Below are positions 19,844-30,090 of a DNA stretch of 55,631 nucleotides, piece after piece. The translations under genes and the position numbers were made by a program. Numbering within the stretch: the stretch's first letter is position 1; every line of letters starts with the position of its first letter. The DNA comes from Bacillus sp. (in: firmicutes) (GTDB lineage: Bacteria > Bacillota > Bacilli > Bacillales > JACDOC01): assembly GCA_017656295.1 (NCBI GenBank), contig JACDOC010000019.1:1-55631 (forward strand). Direction: 5' to 3'. The notes beneath the pieces are model-generated. The model ran no database searches and was not told the DNA's origin. It worked only from the letters and a program-made list of their open reading frames with translations.

Positions 19844-21220
19844 ATGTCAACGAATCGATATGCCATTATTTTAGCTGCTGGGCAAGGAACAAGAATGAAA
19901 TCAAAACTTTACAAAGTTCTTCATCCGGTATGTGGAAAGCCTATGGTCGAACATGTTGTAGATCAAGTGTCAAAGCTTGATATAAATAAGATTGTGACGA
20001 TTGTTGGTCACGGAGCTGATCAAGTAAAAGCACAATTAGACGGAAAAAGTGAGTTTGCCCTTCAAGAAGAACAGCTTGGAACTGCTCATGCTGTGATGCA
20101 AGCCGCTCCTCAACTAGCCTCTTTACAAGGAACGACCCTTGTTATTTGTGGAGATACACCGCTAATAACGGCTGAGACTATGGAAGCGCTTTTATCCCAT
20201 CATGAACAGCAAGGGGCTAAAGCAACCATCCTTTCAAGCTATGCGGAAGATCCTACAGGCTATGGTCGCATTATTCGAAACGAAGACGGACATGTTGAGC
20301 GAATTGTAGAACATAAGGATGCGACAGATGAGGAACGGAAAGTAAAAGAAATCAATACAGGTACGTATTGTTTTGATAACCAAGCTCTTTTTGAAGCCCT
20401 TCAGCACGTATCTAATGATAATGCCCAAGGTGAGTATTATTTACCAGATGTCATTGAAATTTTAAAAGCAAAAGGGGAAATTGTGTCCGCTTATCAAATA
20501 GCTGACATGGAAGAGACTTTAGGTGTCAACGATCGTGTTGCTTTAGCACAAGCGGAGAAAATTATGCGTCGACGCATCAATGAGTATCACATGCGTAACG
20601 GTGTGTCGATTATTGACCCAGAAAATACGTACATTGGGGTCGAGGTGCAAATTGGGCAAGATACGATTATTTACCCAGGTAGTGTTATTACCGGGCAAAC
20701 AGTGATTGGAAATGACTGTAAGATTGGGCCTCATACAGAAATTCATGATTGTGAAATTAACGACCGTACCGTCATTCGTCAATCTGTTGCCCATCAAAGC
20801 TCCATCGGTAGTGATGTGACCATTGGTCCATTCGCTCATATTCGTCCTCAATCTGCTATTGGTAATGAAGTTCGAATTGGTAATTTCGTAGAAATTAAAA
20901 AATCGACATTTGGCAAGGGAAGTAAGGCCTCTCATTTAAGTTATATTGGCGATGCAGAAGTGGGCGAACAAGTGAACATTGGATGTGGTTCTATCACAGT
21001 AAATTATGATGGAAAAAATAAATATTTAACAAAAATTGAAGACAATGTCTTTGTAGGATGTAATTCGAACTTAGTTGCTCCTGTTACCATTGGAAAAGGT
21101 GCCTATATTGCCGCTGGTTCAACAATTACAGAAGATGTACCAGGTATGGCGTTGTCGATTGCACGTGCTCGCCAAGTAAATAAGGAAAACTATGTACACA
21201 AACTAAACTCGAAAAAATAA
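19844..21220 (+). CDS. glmU: Bifunctional GlmU: glucosamine-1-P acetyltransferase / UDP-GlcNAc pyrophosphorylase
   Basis: Makes UDP-GlcNAc for peptidoglycan and teichoic acids. The 458-residue protein has an N-terminal uridylyltransferase domain with [11 protein letters not shown] at 10-20 and a C-terminal left-handed beta helix of hexapeptide repeats (from about 250) for acetyl transfer. ATG 19844 has GGAGG 7 nt upstream. Only 13 nt separate it from prs, the conserved glmU-prs pair. Confidence 0.97.
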   Translation: MSTNRYAIILAAGQGTRMKSKLYKVLHPVCGKPMVEHVVDQVSKLDINKIVTIVGHGADQVKAQLDGKSEFALQEEQLGTAHAVMQAAPQLASLQGTTLVICGDTPLITAETMEALLSHHEQQGAKATILSSYAEDPTGYGRIIRNEDGHVERIVEHKDATDEERKVKEINTGTYCFDNQALFEALQHVSNDNAQGEYYLPDVIEILKAKGEIVSAYQIADMEETLGVNDRVALAQAEKIMRRRINEYHMRNGVSIIDPENTYIGVEVQIGQDTIIYPGSVITGQTVIGNDCKIGPHTEIHDCEINDRTVIRQSVAHQSSIGSDVTIGPFAHIRPQSAIGNEVRIGNFVEIKKSTFGKGSKASHLSYIGDAEVGEQVNIGCGSITVNYDGKNKYLTKIEDNVFVGCNSNLVAPVTIGKGAYIAAGSTITEDVPGMALSIARARQVNKENYVHKLNSKK

Positions 21221-21233
21221 CTGGAGGTTCATC

Positions 21234-22193
21234 ATGACGAATCAATATTTAGATCCAAACTTGAAGGTATTTGCCCTAAATTCGAATCGAGCGTTAGCGG
21301 AGGAAATTGCGAAGGTAATTGGAGTCGAGCTTGGGAAATGTAGCGTGTCCCGGTTCAGTGATGGAGAGATTCAAATTAATATCGAAGAAAGTATTCGCGG
21401 CTGTGATGTATTCGTCATTCAATCGACTAGCTCCCCAGTCAACGAAAATATTATGGAATTACTGATTATGATTGATGCGTTGAAACGAGCTTCTGCAAAA
21501 ACAATCAATATCGTCATGCCGTATTACGGCTATGCGCGCCAAGACCGTAAAGCAAGAGCACGTGAACCGATTACCGCTAAATTAGTTGCCAACTTGCTAG
21601 AAACGGCAGGAGCTTCCCGTGTGATCACACTTGATTTACATGCTCCACAAATTCAAGGTTTCTTTGATATTCCAATTGACCACCTAATGGGGGTACCGAT
21701 TTTAGCTGACTACTTTAACAGTAAAAAGCTTGACCAAGATGAATTAGTCGTTGTTTCCCCTGACCATGGTGGCGTAACAAGAGCACGGAAGCTTGCTGAA
21801 CGCTTAAAAGCACCAATTGCGATTATCGATAAGCGTCGACCAAGACCAAATGTGGCGGAAGTGATGAACATCGTTGGAAACATTGAAGGTAAAACAGCGA
21901 TCTTAATCGATGATATTATTGATACCGCAGGAACGATTACCCTTGCGGCAAATGCATTAGTAGAAAACGGTGCGAAAGAAGTATATGCATGCTGTACACA
22001 TCCGGTTTTATCAGGTCCAGCGATCGAGCGTATTGAAAACTCTAAAATTAAAGAATTAGTAGTAACTAACACCATTACCCTTCCAGAAGAAAAGCAAATT
22101 AAAAAAATTCACCAGCTATCTGTAGCTCCACTTATTGGTGAAGCGATTATTCGTGTGCATGAAGATCAATCCGTAAGTATGCTATTCGATTAA
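21234..22193 (+). CDS. prs: Ribose-phosphate pyrophosphokinase (PRPP synthetase)
   Basis: Makes PRPP from ribose 5-phosphate and ATP, feeding purine, pyrimidine, His, Trp and NAD synthesis; also the effector of PurR encoded upstream. The 319-residue protein shows [32 protein letters not shown] and the PRPP-binding [23 protein letters not shown]. In operon with glmU; a strong terminator follows. Confidence 0.97.
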   Translation: MTNQYLDPNLKVFALNSNRALAEEIAKVIGVELGKCSVSRFSDGEIQINIEESIRGCDVFVIQSTSSPVNENIMELLIMIDALKRASAKTINIVMPYYGYARQDRKARAREPITAKLVANLLETAGASRVITLDLHAPQIQGFFDIPIDHLMGVPILADYFNSKKLDQDELVVVSPDHGGVTRARKLAERLKAPIAIIDKRRPRPNVAEVMNIVGNIEGKTAILIDDIIDTAGTITLAANALVENGAKEVYACCTHPVLSGPAIERIENSKIKELVVTNTITLPEEKQIKKIHQLSVAPLIGEAIIRVHEDQSVSMLFD

Positions 22194-22200
22194 TAGAATC

Positions 22201-22232
22201 AAACGGTCTGACAATAATGTCAGGCCGTTTTT
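22201..22232 (+). terminator. prs terminator
   Basis: AAACGGTCTGACA, loop ATAA, TGTCAGGCCGTTT then T-tract: a long stem with one G-T pairing. Confidence 0.88.
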
Positions 22233-22255
22233 GTGCCTTCCATCCACTTTTTTAT

Positions 22256-22281
22256 GTTTATTATGAACCGTTTTAGGGCAT
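22256..22281 (+). promoter_or_regulatory. Candidate sigma-B promoter of ctc
   Basis: GTTTAT (22256-22261), 14 bp, GGGCAT (22276-22281) against the general-stress consensus GTTTAA-N12/14-GGGWAT. ctc is a classic sigma-B gene. Confidence 0.65.
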
Positions 22282-22331
22282 TTTTTATATAGAACCAGCT
22301 TTAATATTGTATGGAGGAAGGTGAACGTACC

Positions 22332-22982
22332 ATGGAAGTCGTTCTTGATGCGCAAATAAGAACCGATTTTCACCAATCAACGTTACATCAATTACGGTCA
22401 GAAGGTTATGTCCCAGCTGTAATTTATGGACCCAATGTTGAAAATACACACATTTATTTTGAAGAAAGGGATTTAGTTAAAACGATACAGAATGTAGGAC
22501 GAAATGGAGTTTTTTCTATTAAGGCAGATGGTACCGAATATTCGGTGATGCTTTCCGACTATCAGCATGACTTTTTGAAAAACGAAATTATTCATGCCGA
22601 TTTTCTCGTGGTGAATCAAGATACAAACGTAACAACGGACGTTCGGGTCGATTTAGTTGGAGAAGCCGCTGGGGTAAACGATGGCGGGGTATTACAGCAG
22701 CCAATTCACGAGCTTTCGGTAACGGGTAAGCCTGGACAGGTACCAGATTCGATCAATATTAACGTCGAGAACTTACAAGTAGGGGAGACCATCACCGTAG
22801 GGGATGTTAATCAACAATATGGGTTTACTATTAATCATGATGATGGGGAAACGATTGCTTCCATTCTCCCTCCTAGGCAAGAAAAAGAAATTAGTACAGG
22901 TGAAGAGCAAGAAATAGGAATTCCAACGAATTTAGAAGGTCGGGAAACGAATGAGTTAGAAGCGAAAGAACAAGATTCGTAA
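22332..22982 (+). CDS. ctc: General stress protein Ctc (bL25 family, long form)
   Basis: Ribosomal protein bL25/TL5-type protein that binds 5S rRNA; in Bacillus it is a general-stress protein. The 216 residues comprise an N-terminal L25 domain (about 1-95, ..LRSEGYVPAVIYGP..), a C-terminal TL5 beta domain (about 96-185), and an acidic tail rich in Glu. ATG 22332 has AAGGTG 8 nt upstream; the ATG at 22311 is followed by the SD rather than preceded by one. Sigma-B-type promoter upstream. Confidence 0.93.
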   Translation: MEVVLDAQIRTDFHQSTLHQLRSEGYVPAVIYGPNVENTHIYFEERDLVKTIQNVGRNGVFSIKADGTEYSVMLSDYQHDFLKNEIIHADFLVVNQDTNVTTDVRVDLVGEAAGVNDGGVLQQPIHELSVTGKPGQVPDSININVENLQVGETITVGDVNQQYGFTINHDDGETIASILPPRQEKEISTGEEQEIGIPTNLEGRETNELEAKEQDS

Positions 22983-23015
22983 ACGGATAAAGTCCCTACC
23001 ATTCAATAGGTTCGT

Positions 23016-23045
23016 AAGGCGTAACCTTTTTAGGTTACGTCTTTT
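23016..23045 (+). terminator. ctc terminator
   Basis: An 11-bp stem (23016-23026 with 23033-23043, one G-U) closes a loop of TTTTTA and is followed by TT. Confidence 0.78.
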
Positions 23046-23093
23046 CTGGTTTTTGATATAGTTAAAATAGTGAAAGGATTTGAGGTGTTGATC

Positions 23094-23654
23094 ATGAAGT
23101 TAATCGTAGGACTAGGAAATCCAGGAACAAAATATGAACGAACAAGACATAACATAGGATTTGAAGTTATTGATGAACTAGCAAAACGTTTTGCTTCCCC
23201 TTTAACGGAATCGAAATTTAAAGGGCTATATACAATCATCCGTTATTCAAGTGAAAAAGTGATTTTGTTAAAACCGATGACATATATGAATTTGTCGGGT
23301 GAAAGTATCCGGGCTGTTGTCGATTATTATGATATTGACCCGGAACATATTTTAGTCATTTATGATGATTTAGATTTGCCGGTTGGAAAAATTCGTTTGC
23401 GGCAAAAAGGAAGCGCCGGTGGACACAATGGCATTAAGTCCACCATTGCCCACCTCGGTACGCAAAACTTTAACCGAATTCGGATCGGGATTGATCGCCC
23501 AACTAATGGGATGAGTGTTCCGGATTATGTATTAGGAAAGTTTACAAAAGAAGAGTGGGAAACGATGGGGGATGTGATTCAACGTTGTGCAGATGCGTGT
23601 GAAGAATGGATGGAAAAACCGTTTCTTCAAGTGATGAATCGTTATAACGGGTAA
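23094..23654 (+). CDS. pth: Peptidyl-tRNA hydrolase (SpoVC)
   Basis: Releases tRNA from drop-off peptidyl-tRNA; known as spoVC in B. subtilis from a sporulation mutant allele. The 186-residue protein shows [18 protein letters not shown] with catalytic His19, the [13 protein letters not shown] block and [14 protein letters not shown] 23094 (GAGGTG 6 nt upstream) matches the family start; the upstream in-frame codon at 23070 does not. Confidence 0.95.
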   Translation: MKLIVGLGNPGTKYERTRHNIGFEVIDELAKRFASPLTESKFKGLYTIIRYSSEKVILLKPMTYMNLSGESIRAVVDYYDIDPEHILVIYDDLDLPVGKIRLRQKGSAGGHNGIKSTIAHLGTQNFNRIRIGIDRPTNGMSVPDYVLGKFTKEEWETMGDVIQRCADACEEWMEKPFLQVMNRYNG

Positions 23655-23664
23655 TTCATATGAT

Positions 23665-23694
23665 GTATAACACCTCTAAAATACGTTTATACTA
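23665..23694 (+). promoter_or_regulatory. Candidate sigma-F (or sigma-G) promoter of fin
   Basis: GTATA (23665-23669), 15 bp, GTTTATACTA (23685-23694), matching GYWTA-N15-GGNRANAHTR at 8 of 10 -10 positions. The architecture parallels csfB. Start would be near 23701. Confidence 0.45.
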
Positions 23695-23718
23695 GCGGTA
23701 AAAGCGTATTTTAGGAGG
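23675..23718 (+). promoter_or_regulatory. Inverted repeat covering the fin Shine-Dalgarno
   Basis: CTAAAATACG (23676-23685) pairs with CGTATTTTAG (23705-23714), reaching into the SD AGGAGG (23713-23718). Only RNA entering from pth contains both arms; RNA from the forespore promoter lacks the left arm. Confidence 0.5.
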
Positions 23719-23724
23719 AGCAAT

Positions 23725-23955
23725 ATGGCTATACATTACTTTTGTCGTCATTGCGGAATCAAGGTCGGGACAATTGATCGAATGCCGGTCAATGCTGAAC
23801 AAATAGGCATCCATAAATTGAACGAAAAAGAACGACTTGACATGGTCTCCTACGAACCAAACGGTAATATTCATATAAAAACAATTTGTGAAGATTGCCA
23901 AGAAGCGCTTGAACGAAACCCTGATTACTATCAGTTTGACTTTTTTATACAGTAA
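23725..23955 (+). CDS. fin: Anti-sigma-F factor Fin (YabK)
   Basis: A 76-residue zinc-ribbon protein that blocks sigma-F binding to RNA polymerase, helping the switch from sigma-F to sigma-G in the forespore. Two CxxC pairs are visible: FCRHCG near residue 7 and CEDCQEALERNPDYYQ near 53. Length equals that of the B. subtilis protein. SD AGGAGGAG. It lies between pth and mfd as in relatives. Regulation is discussed under the promoter and inverted repeat just upstream. Confidence 0.95.
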   Translation: MAIHYFCRHCGIKVGTIDRMPVNAEQIGIHKLNEKERLDMVSYEPNGNIHIKTICEDCQEALERNPDYYQFDFFIQ

Positions 23956-24029
23956 TTTGTCGGCTTTGGGCCTACCAAAGCATTTTTCTGTTGAGTTTGA
24001 TAGAGAACATAAAGAAAGGGGAGGAGCTT

Positions 24030-27000
24030 TTGAAAGGAATCACGACCATCCTCTTGCAACAAGATGAAATTGAATCGATAGTAAATGGAATTGAGGAAGG
24101 GCTTAGCGAACAACTGGTTACTGGATTATCAGGATCTAGCCGGCCAGCGCTCATTTCCTCTATTTATGAACGGACAAAAAGACCGATTTTACTCATTACT
24201 TACAATTTACTACAAGCTCAAAAGTTGTACGATGACATTACCCAATTCGTTGCCGAAGATGAAGTGTATTTATATCCAGCAAATGAATTAATTGCCGCAG
24301 AGATAAGTATCGCCAGCCCTGAATTAAAAGCGCAACGAATGGAAACGTTAAACTTTTTAAGCCGGATCGAGCGTGGTGTCGTTATTGTACCTGCAGCTGG
24401 TTTGCGGAAACTATTACCCCCAAAGGAATTATGGTTGTCGTATCAAAAAGAGTTCCGTGTTGGCGAAGACATTGATTTAGAGCAAATGTTACAAGCGTTT
24501 ATATATATGGGGTATCAACGCGTCAATATGGTCACAGCACCGGGGGAATTTAGCGTTCGTGGAGGCATTATCGATATTTATCCGTTAACGGTGTCTGATC
24601 CATTACGCATTGAATTATTTGATACCGAAATCGAGTCCATCCGAACGTTTTCTATAGAAGATCAACGGTCCTTGCAATCATTGGATGAAGTCATCGTTGG
24701 TCCAGCTACTGAATTATTGCTAGAACCTCCCCATTATGATCGCATCGTACGGCTGTTGGAGGAAAAATTAGCTGAGAGCTTACGAAAAGTAAAACTAGCG
24801 AAAACGAAAGAGCTATTATCACAACACATTTCGTATGAACTGGAACAATTAAAACAGCAACAGAAGCCGGAACAAATTTTTAAATATGCTTCTCTTGCTT
24901 ATGATAAACCTTATAGTTTGATAGATTATTTACCGCAAAATAGCATTATATTTTTAGACGAATATAGTCGTATATTGGAAATATATGAAACACTAGAAAA
25001 AGAAGAAGCGGAATGGTACACAGCCTTGTTAGAAGAAGGTTCAATTGTTCACGGATTGACGATATCCCATCGTCTACCAACACTTGTTACGGAAACTTCG
25101 TTACCAAAAGTTTATTTATCATTATTTTTACGACATATTCCGAATACGAATCCGCAAAATATCATGAATATTTCCTGTCGCCCGATGCAAAACTTTCACG
25201 GGCAAATGAACGTGTTAAAAAACGAATTAGAGCGATGGAAAAAAGGAAAATATACGGTACTATTTCTCGGTCCAGATGTAGAACGAATAAGAAAACTTCA
25301 ACGCGTATTTGAAGATTACGGACTAGATGTAGTAGAAAACGCGTCGGCAGAACAATTGCTGCTAGGGAAACCACAAATGATTCAAGGGAGTTTGCATGCG
25401 GGCTTTGAACTGCCAATGATGAAGCTTGCAGTTGTGACCGAAGTAGAGCTTTTTAATAAAAAAACGAAAAAAGCTCCGCGTCGACAAAAGCTGTCGAATG
25501 CAGAACGAATAAAAAATTATTCGGAACTGAATATTGGCGATTATGTGGTGCACGTTAATCATGGTATTGGAAAGTATTTAGGAATTGAAACTTTAGAAAT
25601 TAACGGCATTCATAAAGATTATCTTCACATCAAATATCAAGGTAACGATCAATTATACGTGCCGGTAGACCAAATCGACTTAGTGCAAAAATATGTGGGC
25701 TCAGAAGGAAAAGAGCCGAAAATTTATAAGCTCGGCGGTAATGAATGGAAACGAGTAAAGAAGAAAGTTCAATCGTCTGTCCAAGACATTGCCGATGATT
25801 TAATTAAATTGTACGCCGAACGAGAGTCTACTAAAGGGTACGCGTTCTCTCCAGACGGCGATTTACAACGAGAATTTGAAGCTACTTTTCCATATCAAGA
25901 AACGGAAGATCAATTACGTTCCATTCAAGAAATTAAGAGAGATATGGAAAGCGAACGACCAATGGACCGTTTATTATGCGGTGATGTCGGGTATGGAAAA
26001 ACAGAAGTAGCAATTCGTGCCGCGTTTAAAGCCGTGATGGATGGAAAACAAGTCGCTTTTCTTGTTCCAACAACGATTTTAGCACAACAACATTATGAAA
26101 CGATGAAAGAGCGTTTCCAAGACTTTCCTGTTACCGTTGATTTATTGAGTCGCTTCCGGACGAAAAAGCAACAAACAGAAACATTGAAAAAATTAAAAAG
26201 CGGTGCCGTCGATATTATTGTGGGCACACACCGTTTGTTGTCGAAAGACGTGCAATTTCACGACTTAGGTTTACTCATTATTGACGAAGAACAGCGCTTT
26301 GGTGTAACACATAAAGAAAAAATTAAACAGTTAAAAACGAATATCGATGTGCTAACTTTAACCGCTACCCCAATTCCTCGGACATTACATATGTCTTTGC
26401 TTGGTGTGCGCGATTTATCTGTCATAGAAACGCCACCGGAAAACCGCTTCCCGGTCCAAACGTACGTCATGGAATATAATGGGGCATTAGTCAAAGAGGC
26501 CATTGAGCGCGAATTAGCAAGAGAAGGACAAGTATACTTTTTATACAATCGTGTCGAGGATATTGAGCGAAAAGCGGAAGAAATTTCTATGCTAGTTCCA
26601 GATGCTCGAGTGACGTTTGCGCATGGTCAAATGTCTGAAACGGAATTAGAATCTGTCATCTTAAGCTTTTTAAGTGGCGAATACGATGTATTAGTTACGA
26701 CGACTATTATCGAAACAGGCGTGGATATTCCGAACGTAAATACGCTTATTGTTTATGATGCTGATCGGATGGGATTATCGCAATTGTATCAGCTTAGAGG
26801 ACGTGTAGGTCGTTCGAACCGGGTAGCTTATGCGTATTTTACGTACCGCAAAGATAAAGTGTTGTCCGAAGTTGCTGAAAAACGACTTCAAGCAATTAAA
26901 GAATTTACAGAGCTTGGTTCAGGTTTTAAAATTGCCATGCGCGATTTGTCCATTCGTGGGGCAGGAAACATTTTAGGAGCTCAACAACACGGATTTATTG

Positions 27001-27563
27001 ATTCCGTTGGTTTTGATTTATATTCTCAAATGTTAAAAGAAGCGATTGAAGAGAGGAAAGGGACGGCTCAAGCGGAAGAACCGTTTAAAACGGAAATTGA
27101 TGTCACGATCGATGCCTATATCCCAGATGCTTACATTCCGGATGGTCATCAAAAAATTGAGATGTATAAACGCTTTAGAGGAATTGACACCATAGAGGAA
27201 TTGCACGAACTTCAGGGTGAATTAATCGATCGCTTCGGTGATTATCCAAAAGAGGTTCATTATTTATGTAAAGTCGCCGAAATAAAAGTGTATGCATACG
27301 AGGCAAAAGTCGAATCGGTGAAACAACAAAAAGACATCGTTACTTTACTTCTATCGGAAGATGGAACCCAACAAATTGACGGAGCCAAAGTGTTTACTGC
27401 CATCAATCAATATGGAAAGCGTTTTGGTATCGGGATGGATGGAAATAAATTAAAACTAACATTATCCACAAAAGGAATGCAAACAGCGGAGTGGCTCGAT
27501 ATATTAATTGAATGTGTCAAAACGATCGCCCAATCGAAAAAAGTAACCGAAAATGTTCACTAA
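24030..27563 (+). CDS. mfd: Transcription-repair coupling factor Mfd
   Basis: Large translocase that removes stalled RNA polymerase and recruits UvrA. With TTG 24030 as start (GGGGAGGAG just upstream) it is 1177 residues, my remembered length for B. subtilis Mfd; the in-frame TTG at 23991 would precede this SD. Domains in order are UvrB-like D1-D2 (about 1-330), the polymerase-interacting domain (GDYVVHVNHGIGKYLG, about 475-560), RecG-like translocase with Walker A GDVGYGKT (651-658) and DEEQ (752-755), the TRG region, and the C-terminal D7. Confidence 0.96.
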   Translation: MKGITTILLQQDEIESIVNGIEEGLSEQLVTGLSGSSRPALISSIYERTKRPILLITYNLLQAQKLYDDITQFVAEDEVYLYPANELIAAEISIASPELKAQRMETLNFLSRIERGVVIVPAAGLRKLLPPKELWLSYQKEFRVGEDIDLEQMLQAFIYMGYQRVNMVTAPGEFSVRGGIIDIYPLTVSDPLRIELFDTEIESIRTFSIEDQRSLQSLDEVIVGPATELLLEPPHYDRIVRLLEEKLAESLRKVKLAKTKELLSQHISYELEQLKQQQKPEQIFKYASLAYDKPYSLIDYLPQNSIIFLDEYSRILEIYETLEKEEAEWYTALLEEGSIVHGLTISHRLPTLVTETSLPKVYLSLFLRHIPNTNPQNIMNISCRPMQNFHGQMNVLKNELERWKKGKYTVLFLGPDVERIRKLQRVFEDYGLDVVENASAEQLLLGKPQMIQGSLHAGFELPMMKLAVVTEVELFNKKTKKAPRRQKLSNAERIKNYSELNIGDYVVHVNHGIGKYLGIETLEINGIHKDYLHIKYQGNDQLYVPVDQIDLVQKYVGSEGKEPKIYKLGGNEWKRVKKKVQSSVQDIADDLIKLYAERESTKGYAFSPDGDLQREFEATFPYQETEDQLRSIQEIKRDMESERPMDRLLCGDVGYGKTEVAIRAAFKAVMDGKQVAFLVPTTILAQQHYETMKERFQDFPVTVDLLSRFRTKKQQTETLKKLKSGAVDIIVGTHRLLSKDVQFHDLGLLIIDEEQRFGVTHKEKIKQLKTNIDVLTLTATPIPRTLHMSLLGVRDLSVIETPPENRFPVQTYVMEYNGALVKEAIERELAREGQVYFLYNRVEDIERKAEEISMLVPDARVTFAHGQMSETELESVILSFLSGEYDVLVTTTIIETGVDIPNVNTLIVYDADRMGLSQLYQLRGRVGRSNRVAYAYFTYRKDKVLSEVAEKRLQAIKEFTELGSGFKIAMRDLSIRGAGNILGAQQHGFIDSVGFDLYSQMLKEAIEERKGTAQAEEPFKTEIDVTIDAYIPDAYIPDGHQKIEMYKRFRGIDTIEELHELQGELIDRFGDYPKEVHYLCKVAEIKVYAYEAKVESVKQQKDIVTLLLSEDGTQQIDGAKVFTAINQYGKRFGIGMDGNKLKLTLSTKGMQTAEWLDILIECVKTIAQSKKVTENVH

Positions 27564-27583
27564 CGAGAACCATACTAGTTGTG

Positions 27584-27609
27584 AACGGATATTGGAGTTG
27601 CCGTTTTTT
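27584..27609 (+). terminator. Possible mfd terminator
   Basis: A short stem AACGG/CCGTT with a 12-nt loop, then TTTTT. Weak. Confidence 0.4.
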
Positions 27610-27663
27610 GATAATACCATTATTTACCAACAAAATAGATTGACAGTGAAATGAACAATTTGT

Positions 27664-27692
27664 GTATAGAACTTTCCAGATGAAAGATACTA
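27664..27692 (+). promoter_or_regulatory. Candidate sigma-G promoter of spoVT
   Basis: GTATA (27664-27668), 17 bp, GATACTA (27686-27692), close to GHATR-N17/18-CATNHTA with one -10 mismatch. spoVT is a sigma-G gene in B. subtilis. Confidence 0.55.
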
Positions 27693-27772
27693 ATGTCAAC
27701 AATGGTAATAGATTCATTCAGTTAAATGGATCAACAACCAAAAAATCATCTGATGAAAGTGAGGCAACAAAG

Positions 27773-28309
27773 ATGAAAGCAACTGGTATTGTTCGTCGTA
27801 TTGATGATTTGGGTCGTGTTGTCATTCCAAAGGAAATTCGTAGAACACTTCGTATTCGGGAAGGAGATCCGTTGGAAATATTCGTTGATCGTGATGGTGA
27901 GGTCATTTTAAAGAAATATTCACCAATTAGTGAATTAGGGGATTTTGCTAAGGAGTATGCAGAAGCCTTATTTGATAGCTTAGGAAGTCCTGTTCTTATC
28001 TGTGATCGAGATGCCGTTATTGCTGTAGCTGGCGTTTCTAAGAAAGAATTTTTAAATAAAAGCGTAGGCGAAACAATTGAAAAAGTGATGGAAGAACGTA
28101 ATTCTATTCTGGTGACTCAACAAGGATCAGTATCATTAATAGAAGGATTTGAAGAGACGTTAGCTTCCTATACAATTGCTCCGATTATTGCTAACGGAGA
28201 CCCAATCGGTGCCGTTGTTATTTATTCGAAAGACCAAACCTTAAAAGAAGTGGAACAAAAAGCGGTAGAAACAGCAGCAGGCTTTTTAGCAAGACAGATG
28301 GAACAGTAA
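27773..28309 (+). CDS. spoVT: Stage V sporulation protein T
   Basis: A 178-residue forespore regulator that tunes sigma-G-dependent genes. The N-terminal AbrB-like DNA-binding domain MKATGIVRRIDDLGRVVIPKEIRRTLRIREGDPLEIF (about 1-50) is joined to a GAF-like domain (about 55-178). The paralogous relation to AbrB in this window is plain. ATG 27773 has GTGAGG upstream; in-frame codons from 27662 would overlap the promoter. Confidence 0.96.
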   Translation: MKATGIVRRIDDLGRVVIPKEIRRTLRIREGDPLEIFVDRDGEVILKKYSPISELGDFAKEYAEALFDSLGSPVLICDRDAVIAVAGVSKKEFLNKSVGETIEKVMEERNSILVTQQGSVSLIEGFEETLASYTIAPIIANGDPIGAVVIYSKDQTLKEVEQKAVETAAGFLARQMEQ

Positions 28310-28333
28310 AATCTTCGATAGATAAATATGTAT

Positions 28334-28359
28334 AAGGACAGTATCCCACTGTCCTTTTT
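28334..28359 (+). terminator. spoVT terminator
   Basis: AAGGACAGT, loop ATCCC, ACTGTCCTT, then TTT. Confidence 0.85.
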
Positions 28360-28430
28360 CTTATGGTGATCATCCGTTCGTTGATTACAAGTCCATCCGT
28401 AATTTCCTAACACGGTTCAAAAAAAGATTA

Positions 28431-28439
28431 TGCTATAAT
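28431..28439 (+). promoter_or_regulatory. Extended -10 promoter before yabM
   Basis: TGCTATAAT: a consensus -10 with the TGN extension. No good -35 at the usual distance. Confidence 0.45.
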
Positions 28440-28479
28440 ACTTTTCGATTAAAAGAACTTAGGAAAGGCAGAGTGAAGC

Positions 28480-30087
28480 GTGGGTCGTTCACAACGTACT
28501 TTTTTACAAGGTGTTTTTTTATTAACGATAGCGGCGTTTGTTACCAAAGTGTTAAGTGCCGTTTATCGTGTTCCTTTTCAAAATATCGTTGGTGATATCG
28601 GTTTTTATATTTATCAACAAGTGTACCCAATATATGGGATTGTTTTAACTCTTTCGATGTACGGTTTTCCTGTTATTATTTCAAAAATCTTAACGGAACA
28701 ACCGAAAGAGGATTTCAAAAAAAGGAAAGAAATTTTAACATCTGCTTTTTTTTCTATGTCTTTGTTCGGAGTTGTTCTCTTTAGTGTAACTTATTTTGGG
28801 GGACCACTGATTGCCTCCATAATGGGTGATCCAAATTTATTCTTATTACTTCAAGTCGCCGCTGTTTCATTTTTATTTTTTCCGATTATTTCAGTTATTC
28901 GGGGATATTATCAAAGTGTCGGTTTTATGGTTCCTACCGCTATATCACAAGTGACGGAACAATTTATTCGAGTGGCGCTCATTCTTATTTTATCTTTTCT
29001 TTTTGTTCAAAAAGGGTATTCCCTTTACCTAGTAGGCGGTGGAGCTATATTAGGCTCCGTTCTTGGAAGTGTCGCCTGTATTTTTGTCCTCATTGGGTTT
29101 CTTATGGCACGAAAAGAAAAAACACGGTGGATTTTTTCTTCTTTAAAACTCAACTGTGACGTCGGAATACAAGTACTTATTCAAGGAATCGCCATTTGCG
29201 TCAGCAGTATGACACTCATCTTATTCCAACTGGTGGATGCGATGAGTCTATATAAGATGCTGGTTGAATCCGGATGGAGCGAATGGGACGGAAAAGTGCT
29301 AAAAGGTATTTACGATCGTGGGCAACCGCTCGTCCAAGTAGGAACAGTTGTCGCTACTTCTATGTCTTTAGCTTTAGTACCAATTCTTACGAAAGAAAAA
29401 CTACGAGGCTCTACTCAACGAGTACAATCCGTAGGTACGTTAGCACTTAAAGTGAGTATCGTGTTCGGATTAGGGGCATCTGTCGGTTTAGCATGCTTAA
29501 TCCAGCCAATCAATGAGATGTTATTTACCGATCGTCAAGGATCTGACGTGCTGGCAGTTTTTTGTTTATCCGTCTTATTTTACTCGATTGTACTGACTTT
29601 ATCAGCGGTACTACAAGGACTGGGATATATGTATTTCCCTATGTTCGCCGTATGTGTCGGAGTCATAGGAAAATTTTTAGCGAACATCGCCCTTATTCCT
29701 TCGCTTTATACGATGGGGGCTTCTTTAAGTACAGTTGGATCGTTGGTCATTATATCAATGTTCTTAATTTGGAAAGTGCACAAGGAGTTACAAGGCTTTC
29801 ACTTGACGAAAACATTTTTTGGTCATCTTTTCATTAGTATCGGGAGTATGGTATTGGTATTATTTGTATTACAATTAATAGTAGGTTCCTTCGATAGTTT
29901 TACGACTTCAAGGCTTTCATCTACTTTTTTATCCATTAGTGGCTCCATTCTTGGGGGAATGACCTTTCTAGCGGTCTTTATTCACATAGGAGGATTTGAT
30001 CTAGATGAATTGAAACAAATACCATTTGGAGATAAGCTTAAAGTTTTTAGAAAAGTGAGAAACAAAAATAATAAGTTGGGGGCATAA
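28480..30087 (+). CDS. yabM: Polysaccharide/lipid flippase YabM (MOP superfamily, SpoVB-like)
   Basis: A 535-residue integral membrane protein with about 14 hydrophobic segments, of the polysaccharide transport/MATE-like flippase group that includes SpoVB and B. subtilis YabM. Conserved features include the N-terminal FLLTIAAFVTKVLSAVYRVPFQNIVG and the RGYYQSVGFMVPTAISQVTEQFIRV block. The substrate is not known; lipid II-like or other polyprenyl-linked sugars are plausible by analogy. GTG start with a weak SD. Only 3 nt separate it from yabN, then rqcP, so the three form an operon. Confidence 0.9.
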   Translation: MGRSQRTFLQGVFLLTIAAFVTKVLSAVYRVPFQNIVGDIGFYIYQQVYPIYGIVLTLSMYGFPVIISKILTEQPKEDFKKRKEILTSAFFSMSLFGVVLFSVTYFGGPLIASIMGDPNLFLLLQVAAVSFLFFPIISVIRGYYQSVGFMVPTAISQVTEQFIRVALILILSFLFVQKGYSLYLVGGGAILGSVLGSVACIFVLIGFLMARKEKTRWIFSSLKLNCDVGIQVLIQGIAICVSSMTLILFQLVDAMSLYKMLVESGWSEWDGKVLKGIYDRGQPLVQVGTVVATSMSLALVPILTKEKLRGSTQRVQSVGTLALKVSIVFGLGASVGLACLIQPINEMLFTDRQGSDVLAVFCLSVLFYSIVLTLSAVLQGLGYMYFPMFAVCVGVIGKFLANIALIPSLYTMGASLSTVGSLVIISMFLIWKVHKELQGFHLTKTFFGHLFISIGSMVLVLFVLQLIVGSFDSFTTSRLSSTFLSISGSILGGMTFLAVFIHIGGFDLDELKQIPFGDKLKVFRKVRNKNNKLGA

Positions 30088-30090
30088 ACG

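Noticed and set aside
20543-20935. 130-codon minus-strand frame inside glmU
   Set aside because: A shadow of the hexapeptide-repeat coding region with no SD or recognisable product.
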